A DNA stretch of 33,129 bases from Rubrivivax sp. Its GTDB lineage: Bacteria > Pseudomonadota > Gammaproteobacteria > Burkholderiales > Burkholderiaceae_C. Below, piece by piece: positions 1-7,099 of this stretch; the stretch's first letter is position 1; each line of letters starts with the position of its first letter. The translations under genes were made by a program, and so were the position numbers. The notes beneath the pieces are model-generated. The model did not search any database, was not told the origin of the DNA, and saw nothing but the letters and a program-made list of their open reading frames with translations. Location: assembly GCA_030653505.1 (NCBI GenBank), contig JAURZK010000066.1, positions 1 through 33,129 on the forward strand, given 5' to 3'.

Positions 1-200
1 GCTGGCTGGCGCCGGCGCGCGCGCTGGCGCTGGCCGGCGAGGCCGACGACGCCGCCGCCGTCTGGCAGGCCGGGCAGGCCTGGTTGCGCACCACAGCCAC
101 CGCTCACGTTCCCCCCGAGTTTGCCGACAGCTTCCTGCAGCAGCACCCGCTGCACCAGCTGCTGCTGGCGCCCACCCCCGGCAACAGGTCTGCGCCGTAA
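1..200 (+). CDS. C-terminal fragment of a large, possibly TPR/BTAD-type regulatory protein
   Basis: An open frame enters from the left edge (first full codon at base 3) and stops at TAA 198-200, giving about 65 residues. The fragment is rich in Ala and Leu and contains a helical stretch followed by the segment VPPEFADSFLQQHPLHQLLL. From memory, a tail of the form 'PPEFRDSFLxRNPVNxxLL' ends large TPR-containing signalling proteins of Burkholderiales (BTAD or cyclase-type regulators). This is recollection, not a search. No catalytic domain lies inside the window, so identity is weak. Direct CGTAAC repeats begin at its stop codon. Confidence 0.45.
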   Translation, partial: WLAPARALALAGEADDAAAVWQAGQAWLRTTATAHVPPEFADSFLQQHPLHQLLLAPTPGNRSAP

Positions 201-234
201 CAGCCGACGCGACGGCGCGTAACGCCGACGTAAC
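196..234 (+). promoter_or_regulatory. Three in-phase CGTAAC direct repeats
   Basis: CGTAAC occurs at 196-201, 218-223 and 229-234. The starts are 22 and 11 bp apart, i.e. two turns and one turn of the helix. A weak -10-like TACAAC lies at 246-251, before the small gene at 309. Direct repeats at 11/22 bp next to a -10 are the known layout of SARP-type (BTAD) activator sites. The first copy includes the stop codon of the upstream gene. No function is shown by the sequence alone. Confidence 0.35.
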
Positions 235-308
235 GGCCTGCGGCCTACAACCTCGGCATGGCCGCTGCACCGCGGCGGCCGCGCCAGGACGAACCAGGGG
301 AACCCGCC

Positions 309-530
309 ATGTTCAGCAACGCGCCCACGACGCGACACGACTTCGCCGACACCCGCGCCAACGCCGCCGATGCGCCCCGCGTCAAGTCCGTCTACAGCCG
401 GCTTGAAGCTGCCGACGCCGCCGAACTGCTGGCCGGCGCCGATGCCGCCGACCTGCATCTGTTGCGCCTGGTGGGCTGCGCTGCCCTGGCCACGCTGCTG
501 CTGGCGCTGGCCACCAGCCTCTCTGTGTGA
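309..530 (+). CDS. Small single-pass membrane protein, unknown function
   Basis: 73 codons. The ATG at 309 is preferred over the in-frame ATG at 258 because AGGGG (about 296-300) precedes it at ribosome-binding distance. The N-terminal half is hydrophilic (MFSNAPTTRHDF...), the middle is Ala/Asp-rich (EAADAAELLAGADAADLHLL), and the last 23 residues form one hydrophobic segment (LVGCAALATLLLALATSL) reaching the C-terminus, as in a tail-anchored or N-in membrane peptide. No family recognised. It stands alone between the partial upstream gene and the convergent sigma-factor operon. The RBS and TM segment argue that it is real, but small GC-rich frames can be spurious. Confidence 0.55.
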   Translation: MFSNAPTTRHDFADTRANAADAPRVKSVYSRLEAADAAELLAGADAADLHLLRLVGCAALATLLLALATSLSV

Positions 531-579
531 GTGTGCGCTCACATTCCATCGAAAACCCGCGCACCAAAGTCGGCGCCCG

Positions 580-1722
580 TCAGCCCGCCGCCCCCGAAGC
601 CCGCGCTGCCGGCCGGGCAGGCTTGCTGTAGTCGGCCGGCACACGCATCAGCGCAGCGCCGGGCTCGCCTCGTTTCAGATTCTTCAGCCGGTAGTTCACT
701 TCGCCGGTGCGCGGGTCGAAGTCCCGCGACTGCAGCGTCAGCATCAGCTCGGGCGAGGTCCAGACCTCGCGCGTGATCTGGATCGGCTTCTCGTTGCCCA
801 CCTTGCCTGCCTCGATGACCCAGGTCGTGCGTTCGCCATTGGCGCGCAAGCCCTCGATGTCGCGCGCCGGCAGCGGCGTCACCGTGCCGGCGCCGCGCGG
901 GCCCAGCACCTGCGAGCGCCACTGCACGGCAGGTGGCGCCAGCGGCGCGTCTGCGGCCGCACCGCCGTCGGCGCCGCGCGGCAGGCGCACGATCTCGACC
1001 TCCACGCGGCGCTCGCCGCTCGGCATGTCGGCATCGCCATGGATGATCACCGGCGTCGGCGGCACTGGCGGCACCGGCGGCACGGGCGGCACGGGGGGCA
1101 CGGGCGGTGCCGACGGGGAGACAGGGCCGGCCGCGCCCGCCGGACGCACGCGCTCGGCCAGGCCACGTGTCCATTCACGCATGCGCTCGCCATAGTCGCG
1201 CCAGGCTGCCGACTCGAAGACCCCGAGCCGACCGTCGCCCAGGCGACGCGCCGTCTTGCGTTCGGGGTCGAGCACCCAGCTCTCGCGCGCCTGCGGGTCG
1301 CGCAGGTAGACCACCGCGCGGCCGCCGCGCTCGAATTCCTGGCGCGTGCGGCCTTCGCCGTCACGGCACAGGCGCGTGCGTGTCGTGCGCGTGATGCGGT
1401 TCGGCGCACCGCCACTGCCGTCGGCCAGCCACTGCACGGTCTCGTGCTCGGCGTCGGCGCAATAAGGCGCGCCATTGACCACGCGGCCGCCACCGGATTC
1501 GGCATTGCCGGCCCAGCCCGCACCCTCGCCGATGAAGACGCGGCGTTCGACCTCGGCCTGCGCCAGCTGCATGGGCAGCGCGGCCAGGCCGTACGCCTCC
1601 GCCGGCGCGCGCGCCTCCGTCGGCGGGGGCGGGGCCGCCTGGGCCTGCGCCAGACCGGCCAGGGTAGTCAGGCCCGCCGCCAGCAGGGCCTGGCGTGCGA
1701 GGGCAGTTCGGGCTCGTTTCAT
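580..1722 (-). CDS. Secreted RseB/MucB-like protein of an ECF sigma operon
   Basis: 380 residues with a clear signal peptide (MKRARTALARQALLAAGLTT, cleavage near AQAQ-AAP). It is the third gene of the minus-strand operon after the sigma factor and membrane protein, 30 bp downstream of the latter. The middle has strand-like stretches such as RTRLCRDGEGRTRQEF and ESWVLDPERKTARRL, then a PPV/PP repeat linker, then a second folded part with EVWTSPELMLTLQSRDFDP and NYRLKNLKRGEP. The layout (periplasmic beta-rich sensor behind sigma and a membrane protein) resembles RseB/MucB, which bind envelope-stress ligands and control anti-sigma cleavage. I assign the role by context and style; direct homology is not certain. 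The C-terminal tail is Ala/Pro-rich. Confidence 0.7.
   Translation of the reverse strand: MKRARTALARQALLAAGLTTLAGLAQAQAAPPPPTEARAPAEAYGLAALPMQLAQAEVERRVFIGEGAGWAGNAESGGGRVVNGAPYCADAEHETVQWLADGSGGAPNRITRTTRTRLCRDGEGRTRQEFERGGRAVVYLRDPQARESWVLDPERKTARRLGDGRLGVFESAAWRDYGERMREWTRGLAERVRPAGAAGPVSPSAPPVPPVPPVPPVPPVPPTPVIIHGDADMPSGERRVEVEIVRLPRGADGGAAADAPLAPPAVQWRSQVLGPRGAGTVTPLPARDIEGLRANGERTTWVIEAGKVGNEKPIQITREVWTSPELMLTLQSRDFDPRTGEVNYRLKNLKRGEPGAALMRVPADYSKPARPAARASGAAG
1058..1111. repeat. Six-unit 9-bp tandem repeat encoding a Pro-Pro-Val linker
   Basis: Six tandem 9-base units of the form GGCGGCAC(C/T/G), with small changes in units 5 and 6, lie inside the RseB-like gene. Read on the minus strand they encode a repeated Pro-Pro-Val/Ala linker between two folded regions. 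The unit length is a multiple of three, so copy-number change would alter linker length without a frameshift. Confidence 0.85.
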
Positions 1723-1752
1723 GGTGATGTCCTTCCGTTCGGGAGCAGGGTT

Positions 1753-2247
1753 TCAGTTGATCAGGCGCACCGCCAGCACCTCGCCTGAGGGGTGCAGCAG
1801 CAGTTCGGCGCGCACGGTGTCGCCGGCACGCGCCGGGTCGTAGGGCAGGCCCAGCGCGGGCAGCCGTTCGCGCTGCAGTTCGGTCGCCACGAGCCAGGCC
1901 CCGGCGCTGCCGCGCGGCCAGCGCTCGGCAGGCGCGACGGGCACGAACTCGCCCTGGCGCATACCCGCGTCGACCCCCATGGGCAGCGGTGGTGGCAGGC
2001 GCAGCAGCAGCACGGTGGCGGCCAGCACGCTGGCGAAGACCGCCGCACCCGACCAGACCCAGGGCCTGCCGCGCCAGCCGTGCCGCTGCGGCGTGCCGGC
2101 CAGCGCGGGCACGGCCCGCGGCGCGGCCAGCACCGCCGCACGCACACGGGCCTGCAGTGCGGGTGGCGGCGTCTGCGCCTGCAGTTCGGCACCCGCCAGC
2201 CGCAGCATTTCGGACAGCGGCCGCGTCCCTTCGCCCGGCGACTTCAT
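1753..2247 (-). CDS. Single-pass membrane protein, candidate anti-sigma factor
   Basis: 164 residues. The start codon overlaps the sigma-factor stop by 4 bp (ATGA), implying translational coupling. The cytoplasmic N-terminus of about 60 residues (MKSPGEGTRPLSEMLRLAGA...) is helical and Arg/Ala-rich. A single TM segment follows (VWSGAAVFASVLAATVLLLRL), then a periplasmic domain of about 80 residues ending in SGEVLAVRLIN. This topology and gene position fit an anti-sigma factor, but I see no zinc-binding HxxxCxxC motif, so if it is one it belongs to a non-ZAS type. The alternative is a plain membrane partner of the downstream secreted protein. Confidence 0.7.
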   Translation of the reverse strand: MKSPGEGTRPLSEMLRLAGAELQAQTPPPALQARVRAAVLAAPRAVPALAGTPQRHGWRGRPWVWSGAAVFASVLAATVLLLRLPPPLPMGVDAGMRQGEFVPVAPAERWPRGSAGAWLVATELQRERLPALGLPYDPARAGDTVRAELLLHPSGEVLAVRLIN

Positions 2248-2861
2248 CCTCGACTCCTGTCTGCGGCGCCCAACAGCGTCGCCAGCTTCCCGCGCGCCCG
2301 GTGCAACCGGGTGCGCAAGGTGTTGATCTCGATGCCCGCGATGCGGGCGGCCTCGGCATAGGGCCGTTCCTGCAGGTCCACCAGCACCACGGCTTCGCGG
2401 AAGGACGGCGGCAGCCGGCGCAGCGCGGACCAGACCTGTGCGCTGTCCTGCGCCCGCACGAGGGTCTGTTCGGGCGAAAGCGCAGCGGCGCCGGCCTCGG
2501 CGCCGTCCTCGTCGCCGTCGCCGTCGCCGCCGTCGTCCAGCGGCGCTTCATGCCGGTGTGCCCGCCACAGGGCCGCAAGCGCGTGCCGCGCGACACCCGC
2601 GAGATAGGCGCCCAGCGTGCCGCGCGCGGCGTCGAAACCCGTCGGCCGCGTGGCCAGCGCGACGAAGGCCTCCTGCGTGGCGTCGGCGGCCCAGGCGGCA
2701 TTGCCCCCCAGTGCCAGTGCATAGCGGTACACCGGCCCGGCCTCACGGCGGTAGAGCTCGTCCAGCGCCGCTGCATCACCTTCGGCCAGCTGCGCGACGA
2801 GCGTGGCACTGTCCACCGCGGCCAGGCGGTGGGGGCGATTCCAGGGCACAAAGGACATCAT
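2244..2861 (-). CDS. ECF-type RNA polymerase sigma factor
   Basis: 205 residues. Region 2 is visible around residues 25-100 (GDAAALDELYRREAGPVYRY, then DATQEAFVALATRP, then AYLAGVARHAL), which recognises the -10 element and binds core polymerase. An acidic linker of Gly/Asp/Glu (about 105-130) is followed by region 4 (LRRLPPSFREAVVLVDL and a helix-turn-helix around AEAARIAGIEINTLRTRLHR), which reads the -35. It lacks regions 1 and 3, as expected for ECF sigmas. It is the first gene of a three-gene operon and probably autoregulated (see the candidate promoter upstream). Two Met codons (2861 and 2858) are adjacent; either may be the start. Confidence 0.93.
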   Translation of the reverse strand: MMSFVPWNRPHRLAAVDSATLVAQLAEGDAAALDELYRREAGPVYRYALALGGNAAWAADATQEAFVALATRPTGFDAARGTLGAYLAGVARHALAALWRAHRHEAPLDDGGDGDGDEDGAEAGAAALSPEQTLVRAQDSAQVWSALRRLPPSFREAVVLVDLQERPYAEAARIAGIEINTLRTRLHRARGKLATLLGAADRSRG

Positions 2862-2910
2862 GGGCCAGGGCGGTGGCAGGGGGTGCGGGGCAATGCGTCG
2901 GGTTCAGTGC

Positions 2911-2943
2911 TGCGTATTGGATGCCGGCGACTGAAAAGTTCCC
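2911..2943 (-). promoter_or_regulatory. Candidate ECF promoter of the sigma operon
   Basis: On the minus strand GGGAACTTTT (2943-2934) is followed by CCAATACGCA (2920-2911), about 50 nt before the sigma start. GGAAC/GGAACTT is the usual -35 core of RpoE-like ECF sigmas, which often transcribe their own gene. The spacing to the AATAC-like -10 is compatible. It sits in the 226-bp divergent region (2862-3087) shared with the histidine kinase operon. I recognise no further element there. Confidence 0.5.
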
Positions 2944-3087
2944 ACCGGCCTGTCAACGGCCGCTGCAGCCTGTCGCCCCGGCGCGGCAACGCGTCGACTG
3001 GCGCTGGCAGCCGCCATGGCGCTGGGTACAGTGCATCGCATACGCCGACCCTCCCCGTCCCTTGCCCTGCGACACCCTGAAGTCCCC

Positions 3088-4572
3088 ATGAACGCCACCT
3101 CCCCAGGCCCTTCGGCCCCCCAGGTCTGGCATGCCCGCTGGCAGCGCTTCGCGGCGGCGTCGGTACGCGCCTTCCACGCCTACGGCACCTGGCTGGTCAG
3201 CATCACCTGGAAGCGATTTTTCGTGCTGGCCTTCGGGCTCATCGTCGTCGTCGCCATCGTGCACGACATGCCACCGTTCACCTGGACCTTCACCGAGCGC
3301 ATCGAGCCCACGGTGCGCATCGTCACGCGGCCGGTGCTGCCGCCACCACCCGTGAAACCGCCCAAGGCGCCCAAAGCGCCCGAGGCGCCCGGAACGCCGT
3401 CGCCCGGCGTGCACATCGAACTGCCCAAGGACGGTGACAAGGACGGCATCGACATCAGCATCGGCAAGGACGGCGTGCGTATCACGCCCAAGAAATCAGG
3501 TGCGGCGCAGGCCGCGTCGGCCGCGGCACAGGCGGCAGCGCAGGCCGCCCGTGCGGCCGACGCTGCAGCGTCGGCCGCCGGGGCAGTGCGCATCAGCGTG
3601 CCGCCGGGCCCAGTGGCCGAAGCGGTGAGAGAGGCCCTGGAAGAAGCCCGTCGCGAGATGGAAGACGCCGTGCGCGAGGCGCGCCAGGACGCCGAGCAGG
3701 CCACCCGCGACGCCGAGCAGGCGCGCCGCGACGCCCAGCAGGCCATCGAGACCATCACCGAGGACATCCGCGGCCCCACCAAGCGCACCACGCGCGTGGG
3801 CATTGGCGACTTCATGATGCAGTTCACCCTGCTGTGGGTGCTGGGCTCGGCGATCCTGAAATACACCTACAAGGGACGCATCCAGGCCGAGGTGAAGGCC
3901 GCGCAGGCCACCGAGACGGCGGAGGCCGAGTCGCTCAAGAGGCAGGTGGTCGAAGCGCGCATGGCGGCCATGCAGGCGCAGGTCGAGCCGCACTTCCTGT
4001 TCAACACCCTGGCCAGCATCGACCACCTGATCGAGACCGACCCGGCGCGCGCCAGCGTCATGCAGAAGAACTTGATCGCGCTGCTGCGTGCCAGCATGCC
4101 GACGATGCGCGAGGCCAACGGCGACGGCAGCCCCGGGGTGCGCGACCTCGGCCGCGAGCTCGCCGTCATCCGCCCCTACCTCGAGATCCTGAAGGTGCGC
4201 ATGGAAGAGCGCCTGAGCACCGACATCCAGGTGCCCGACGGCCTGCTCTCGGCCGAGTTCCCGCCGATGATGGTGCAGACGCTGGTGGAAAACGCCATCA
4301 AGCACGGTCTCGAACCCAAGGCCGAGGGCGGCTCGCTGAAGCTGAAGGCCGAGATCGTGCACGGCAAGATGCAGGTGACGGTGGCCGACACGGGCCTGGG
4401 CTTCGGCAAGGCGGCCACTGCCGGCACCGGCGTCGGCCTGGCGAACATCCGCGAACGGTTGCAGCTGCTCTATGGACCGCGCGCCACGCTTACCGTCGCC
4501 GAAAACACGCCCAGCGGCACCGTCGTCACCATCACCGTGCCCTACAAGACCGTCGAAGGCACGCCGGCATGA
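3088..4572 (+). CDS. LytS/YehU-type sensor histidine kinase with periplasmic Pro-rich/coiled-coil domain
   Basis: 494 residues from ATG 3088 (an in-frame ATG at 3016 would add a non-homologous-looking Arg/Pro stretch). TM1 spans residues ~44-58 and TM2 ~242-259. Between them is a periplasmic domain with a PxxPKAP-type Pro/Lys linker, a Gly/Asp stretch (KDGDKDGIDISIGKDGVRI), an Ala-rich run and a long charged heptad-like helix (EALEEARREMEDAVREARQD). The kinase part is the His_kinase family: phospho-acceptor H302 in QVEPHFLFNTL, N-box VENAIKHGLEP, G1 DTGLGF and G2 GTGVGLANIRERL. It should phosphorylate the LytTR regulator two genes downstream. Its stop overlaps the next start (ATGA). The periplasmic sensor is not one I can name. 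Confidence 0.92.
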   Translation: MNATSPGPSAPQVWHARWQRFAAASVRAFHAYGTWLVSITWKRFFVLAFGLIVVVAIVHDMPPFTWTFTERIEPTVRIVTRPVLPPPPVKPPKAPKAPEAPGTPSPGVHIELPKDGDKDGIDISIGKDGVRITPKKSGAAQAASAAAQAAAQAARAADAAASAAGAVRISVPPGPVAEAVREALEEARREMEDAVREARQDAEQATRDAEQARRDAQQAIETITEDIRGPTKRTTRVGIGDFMMQFTLLWVLGSAILKYTYKGRIQAEVKAAQATETAEAESLKRQVVEARMAAMQAQVEPHFLFNTLASIDHLIETDPARASVMQKNLIALLRASMPTMREANGDGSPGVRDLGRELAVIRPYLEILKVRMEERLSTDIQVPDGLLSAEFPPMMVQTLVENAIKHGLEPKAEGGSLKLKAEIVHGKMQVTVADTGLGFGKAATAGTGVGLANIRERLQLLYGPRATLTVAENTPSGTVVTITVPYKTVEGTPA

Positions 4573-4859
4573 ACGAGATCGCCACGGCGCTGTGTGTCAT
4601 CGCCCTGCTCGCGGCTGCCGGCGTGGTGCTGTTGCTGGGCGTGTTGCTGGCCGCCGTGGCAGTGCCGCTGGCGCTGTGCCTGGTGCTGCTGGGCGTGGCG
4701 CTGTGCCTGGTGCTCGGGCTGGCCGGGCCACTGCTGGCCGTGGTGGTGCTGGCGGCGGTGCTGCTGTCGCCGCTGTGGCTGGCCGGGCTGCTGCTGTGGT
4801 GGCTGCTGCGGCGCCGGCCCGCCACCACGACCCCGGCCGCCGCTACGATGCGCACATGA
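4569..4859 (+). CDS. Small hydrophobic membrane protein between kinase and regulator
   Basis: 96 residues, overlapping the kinase stop by 4 bp (ATGA at 4569-4572) and the regulator start by 4 bp (ATGA at 4856-4859), so it is translationally sandwiched in the operon. Almost the whole protein is Leu/Ala/Val: two or three TM segments can be drawn (ALCVIALLAAAGVVLLLGVL; ALCLVLLGVALCLVLGLAG; VVVLAAVLLSPLWLAGLLLW), ending in a positively charged RRRP tail. No family recognised. Tight coupling suggests a co-sensor or modulator of the kinase, which is inference. The double overlap is the main reason to accept it as a gene. Confidence 0.72.
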   Translation: MNEIATALCVIALLAAAGVVLLLGVLLAAVAVPLALCLVLLGVALCLVLGLAGPLLAVVVLAAVLLSPLWLAGLLLWWLLRRRPATTTPAAATMRT

Positions 4860-5722
4860 ACACGCCCGACAACGCTGCCCAATCCAGGCCTGCGCCGCGT
4901 GCGGTGCTGGCCGACGACGAACGCCTGATGCGCGAACAGCTGCGCGCCCGCCTGGCCGAGGTCTGGCCCGAGCTGCAGATCGTCGCCGAGGCCAAGAACG
5001 GCCTGGAAGCCGTGCAGCTGGTGGCCGAACACCGCCCCGACATCGTCTTCCTCGACATCCGCATGCCTGGCCTGACGGGCGTGGACGCGGCGCGCCAGAT
5101 CGCCCAGCTGCCGCCGCGCGATCCCGCCGAGGGTGCTGCCGAGACCGACGAAGACGAACTGCTGCCCGAGATCGTCTTCATCACCGCCTACGACCAGTAC
5201 GCGGTGGAAGCCTTCGAGCAGGGTGTGGCCGACTACGTGCTGAAACCTGCCGAACGCGACCGCCTGCTCGTCACCGTGCAGCGCATCCAGCAGCGCCTGG
5301 CCGCGCGCGCCGCCGGCACCGACGCGCCGGCCGGCCCGCACATGCAGCAGCTGCTGCACCAGCTGGCCGCACGCCTGAACCCGGGCGCCGCGCCGCAGTA
5401 CCTGCAGTGGATACAGGCCACGGTGGGCCAGGCCATCCAGATGATCCCGGTCGACGAGGTGCTGTTCTTCATCAGCGACGAGAAGTACACGCGGGTGCAG
5501 ACGGCCCAGGTGGAAGCGCTGATCAGGAAGCCGATCAAGGAACTCGTCGACGAGGTCGACCCGCGCGTGTTCTGGCAGATCCACCGCAGCACGCTGGTCA
5601 ACGTGAAGGCCATCGCCGGCGTCACGCGTGACTTCCGCGGCCGCCAGATCATCAGCGTCAGGGGCCATCCGGAAAAACTCGAAGTCAGCCGCAGCTACAC
5701 GGGGCTCTTCAAGGGCATGTGA
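4856..5722 (+). CDS. LytTR-family response regulator
   Basis: 288 residues. The receiver domain (about 15-140) has the acidic pair ADDERL, phospho-acceptor D67 in VFLDIRMPGLTG, the T of FITAYDQYAVEAF and K in YVLKPAER. An insertion of acidic residues (GAAETDEDELLPE) lies before beta-4. The C-terminal LytTR DNA-binding domain (about 180-288) shows IPVDEVLFFISDEKYT, FWQIHRSTLVNVKAI and LEVSRSYTGLFKGM. It is the partner of the LytS-type kinase in the same operon. LytTR regulators bind pairs of short direct repeats; I found no convincing site nearby, so the target genes are unknown. Confidence 0.95.
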   Translation: MNTPDNAAQSRPAPRAVLADDERLMREQLRARLAEVWPELQIVAEAKNGLEAVQLVAEHRPDIVFLDIRMPGLTGVDAARQIAQLPPRDPAEGAAETDEDELLPEIVFITAYDQYAVEAFEQGVADYVLKPAERDRLLVTVQRIQQRLAARAAGTDAPAGPHMQQLLHQLAARLNPGAAPQYLQWIQATVGQAIQMIPVDEVLFFISDEKYTRVQTAQVEALIRKPIKELVDEVDPRVFWQIHRSTLVNVKAIAGVTRDFRGRQIISVRGHPEKLEVSRSYTGLFKGM

Positions 5723-6041
5723 ACGTCCGCGGCGCGGCTGCACCGCAGCGCCCGGCTTGAAACAAGGCCTACGCACCCGCGCGCACCGCGACGGGCAGGC
5801 CAAACGCTCGACGGCCCCCCGGCACAGCCCCCGTTCGTGACGCACGTCACGCCCTGCGGCCCCAGCTTCCTGCCGCGAACGGCGCTACCCGCCCCGGCCA
5901 GCGCCACCGCCACGGCCTCGGCCCGCGGCGCAGCGCCACACATCTGAAGCATCTGCTCGCAAAGGCGCACCGGCCGTCACGGCCGGCGTGCGGGCAGCCC
6001 GCTACTGTCCAGACCGCTCTCAGCTGCCCAGCGGCCACGCC
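5723..6041. other. 319-bp intergenic region before the redox/motor operon
   Basis: No convincing coding frame. It follows the regulator stop and precedes apbE, so it should hold the regulator's transcript end and the promoter of the long operon. The only structure I can pick out is the palindrome at 5836-5851. I see no T-run terminator and no clear sigma-70 promoter, though both are hard to see in this base composition. A GTG at 5988 is an alternative apbE start that would shorten the gap. Confidence 0.6.
5836..5851. promoter_or_regulatory. CRP/FNR-type palindrome upstream of apbE
   Basis: CGTGAC-GCAC-GTCACG is a perfect 6+6 inverted repeat. It contains GTGA-N6-TCAC, the core spacing of CRP/FNR-family operators (TGTGA-N6-TCACA). 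It lies about 190 bp before the apbE start. A 6-bp inverted repeat at this spacing will arise by chance several times in 33 kb, so only its intergenic position ahead of a redox operon makes it noteworthy. Confidence 0.35.
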
Positions 6042-7061
6042 ATGCTTCTTGCCCCGATCCAACCCGCCCAACGCCGCTTCGACTTCGCCCGCCGCACCGC
6101 TGCGCCGGTGGCCAGCGGCGGTTGGATGACGCGCGACGAAGCCATCATGGGCACCGCCATCCACGTCGAGCTCTGGGCCGACGAGCGCCGCCAGGGTGAA
6201 GCCGCCACCGCCGCGGTGATGGACGAGATGCACCGCATCGACCGCGCGATGAGCCCGCACAAGCCTACATCCGAGCTGTGCCGAATCAACCGCGAGGCGG
6301 CGCGGCGGGCAGTGCCGCTGTCCGACGAGATGTATGCGCTGGTCGAACGTGCGCTGGCCTTCTCGCGCTTCAGCGGCGGCGCCTTCGACATCAGCTACGC
6401 CGCCGTGGGCCAGCTCTACGACTACCGCAATCGTGTGCGCCCCGGCGCCGCCGAACTCGAACGTGCGCGCGCGCTCGTCGGCTGGCAGCACCTGCAGCTC
6501 GACCCGCGCGCTCGCACGCTGCGCTTCGGCCGCGAGGGCATGCGCATCGACCTCGGCGGCTTCGCCAAGGGCCATGCCGTGGACCGTGCCGCGGCGCTGC
6601 TGAAGCGGCGCGGCATCAGCAGCGCCATGGTCAGCGCCGGCGGCGACAGCCGCGTCATCGGCAGCCGCTGCGGTGGCGGCCAGGCGGCGCGCCCGTGGAG
6701 CGTGGCCATCCGCGACCCGCGCCGCGCCGGCGAGGTGGTGGCGGTACTGCCGCTGGAAGACGTGTCGGTGTCGACCTCGGGTGACTACGAGCGCTATTTC
6801 GACGACGGCGCCGAGCGGGTGCACCACGTCATCGACCCGGCCACCGGCCGCAGCCCGCACCACGTGCACAGCGTGACCATCCTGGCCGACAACGGCCTGA
6901 CCAGCGAAGCGCTGTCCAAGGCCGTGTTCGTGCTCGGCGTGCAGCGTGGTCTGGCGCTGGTGGACGGCCTGCCGGGCGTCGACGCCGTGGTGGTCGACGC
7001 GCAGGGTGTGCTGCACGCCTCGGGCGGCCTGCTCCACGGCCTGCCGGCACCGCACCAGTGA
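6042..7061 (+). CDS. apbE: ApbE-family FAD:protein FMN transferase
   Basis: 339 residues from ATG 6042 (alternative GTG 5988). ApbE enzymes use FAD and Mg2+ to attach FMN covalently to a Thr/Ser of extracytoplasmic redox proteins. Visible family motifs: MGTAIHVELW near the N-terminus, IDLGGFAKGHAVD (D170 region), SAGGDSRVIG (S198-D202), STSGDYERYF, and HHVIDPATGRSP (H261 region), followed by ALSKAVFVLG. Unlike most ApbE proteins I see no signal peptide or lipobox from either start, so the product may act in the cytoplasm. It leads the operon of heme, thioredoxin, DUF4266 and DUF3570 genes; the flavinylated partner is not obvious. The next gene begins 38 bp downstream. Confidence 0.93.
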   Translation: MLLAPIQPAQRRFDFARRTAAPVASGGWMTRDEAIMGTAIHVELWADERRQGEAATAAVMDEMHRIDRAMSPHKPTSELCRINREAARRAVPLSDEMYALVERALAFSRFSGGAFDISYAAVGQLYDYRNRVRPGAAELERARALVGWQHLQLDPRARTLRFGREGMRIDLGGFAKGHAVDRAAALLKRRGISSAMVSAGGDSRVIGSRCGGGQAARPWSVAIRDPRRAGEVVAVLPLEDVSVSTSGDYERYFDDGAERVHHVIDPATGRSPHHVHSVTILADNGLTSEALSKAVFVLGVQRGLALVDGLPGVDAVVVDAQGVLHASGGLLHGLPAPHQ

Positions 7062-7099
7062 CGCGGCACCTGCCGCCCCTCCATCCCCAGGAGACACCG

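Noticed and set aside
1058..1111. Short tandem GGCGGCAC repeats as a possible regulatory or mobile repeat
   Set aside because: The unit is 9 bp, stays in frame and encodes a Pro-Pro-Val linker inside the RseB-like gene; it is explained as coding sequence.
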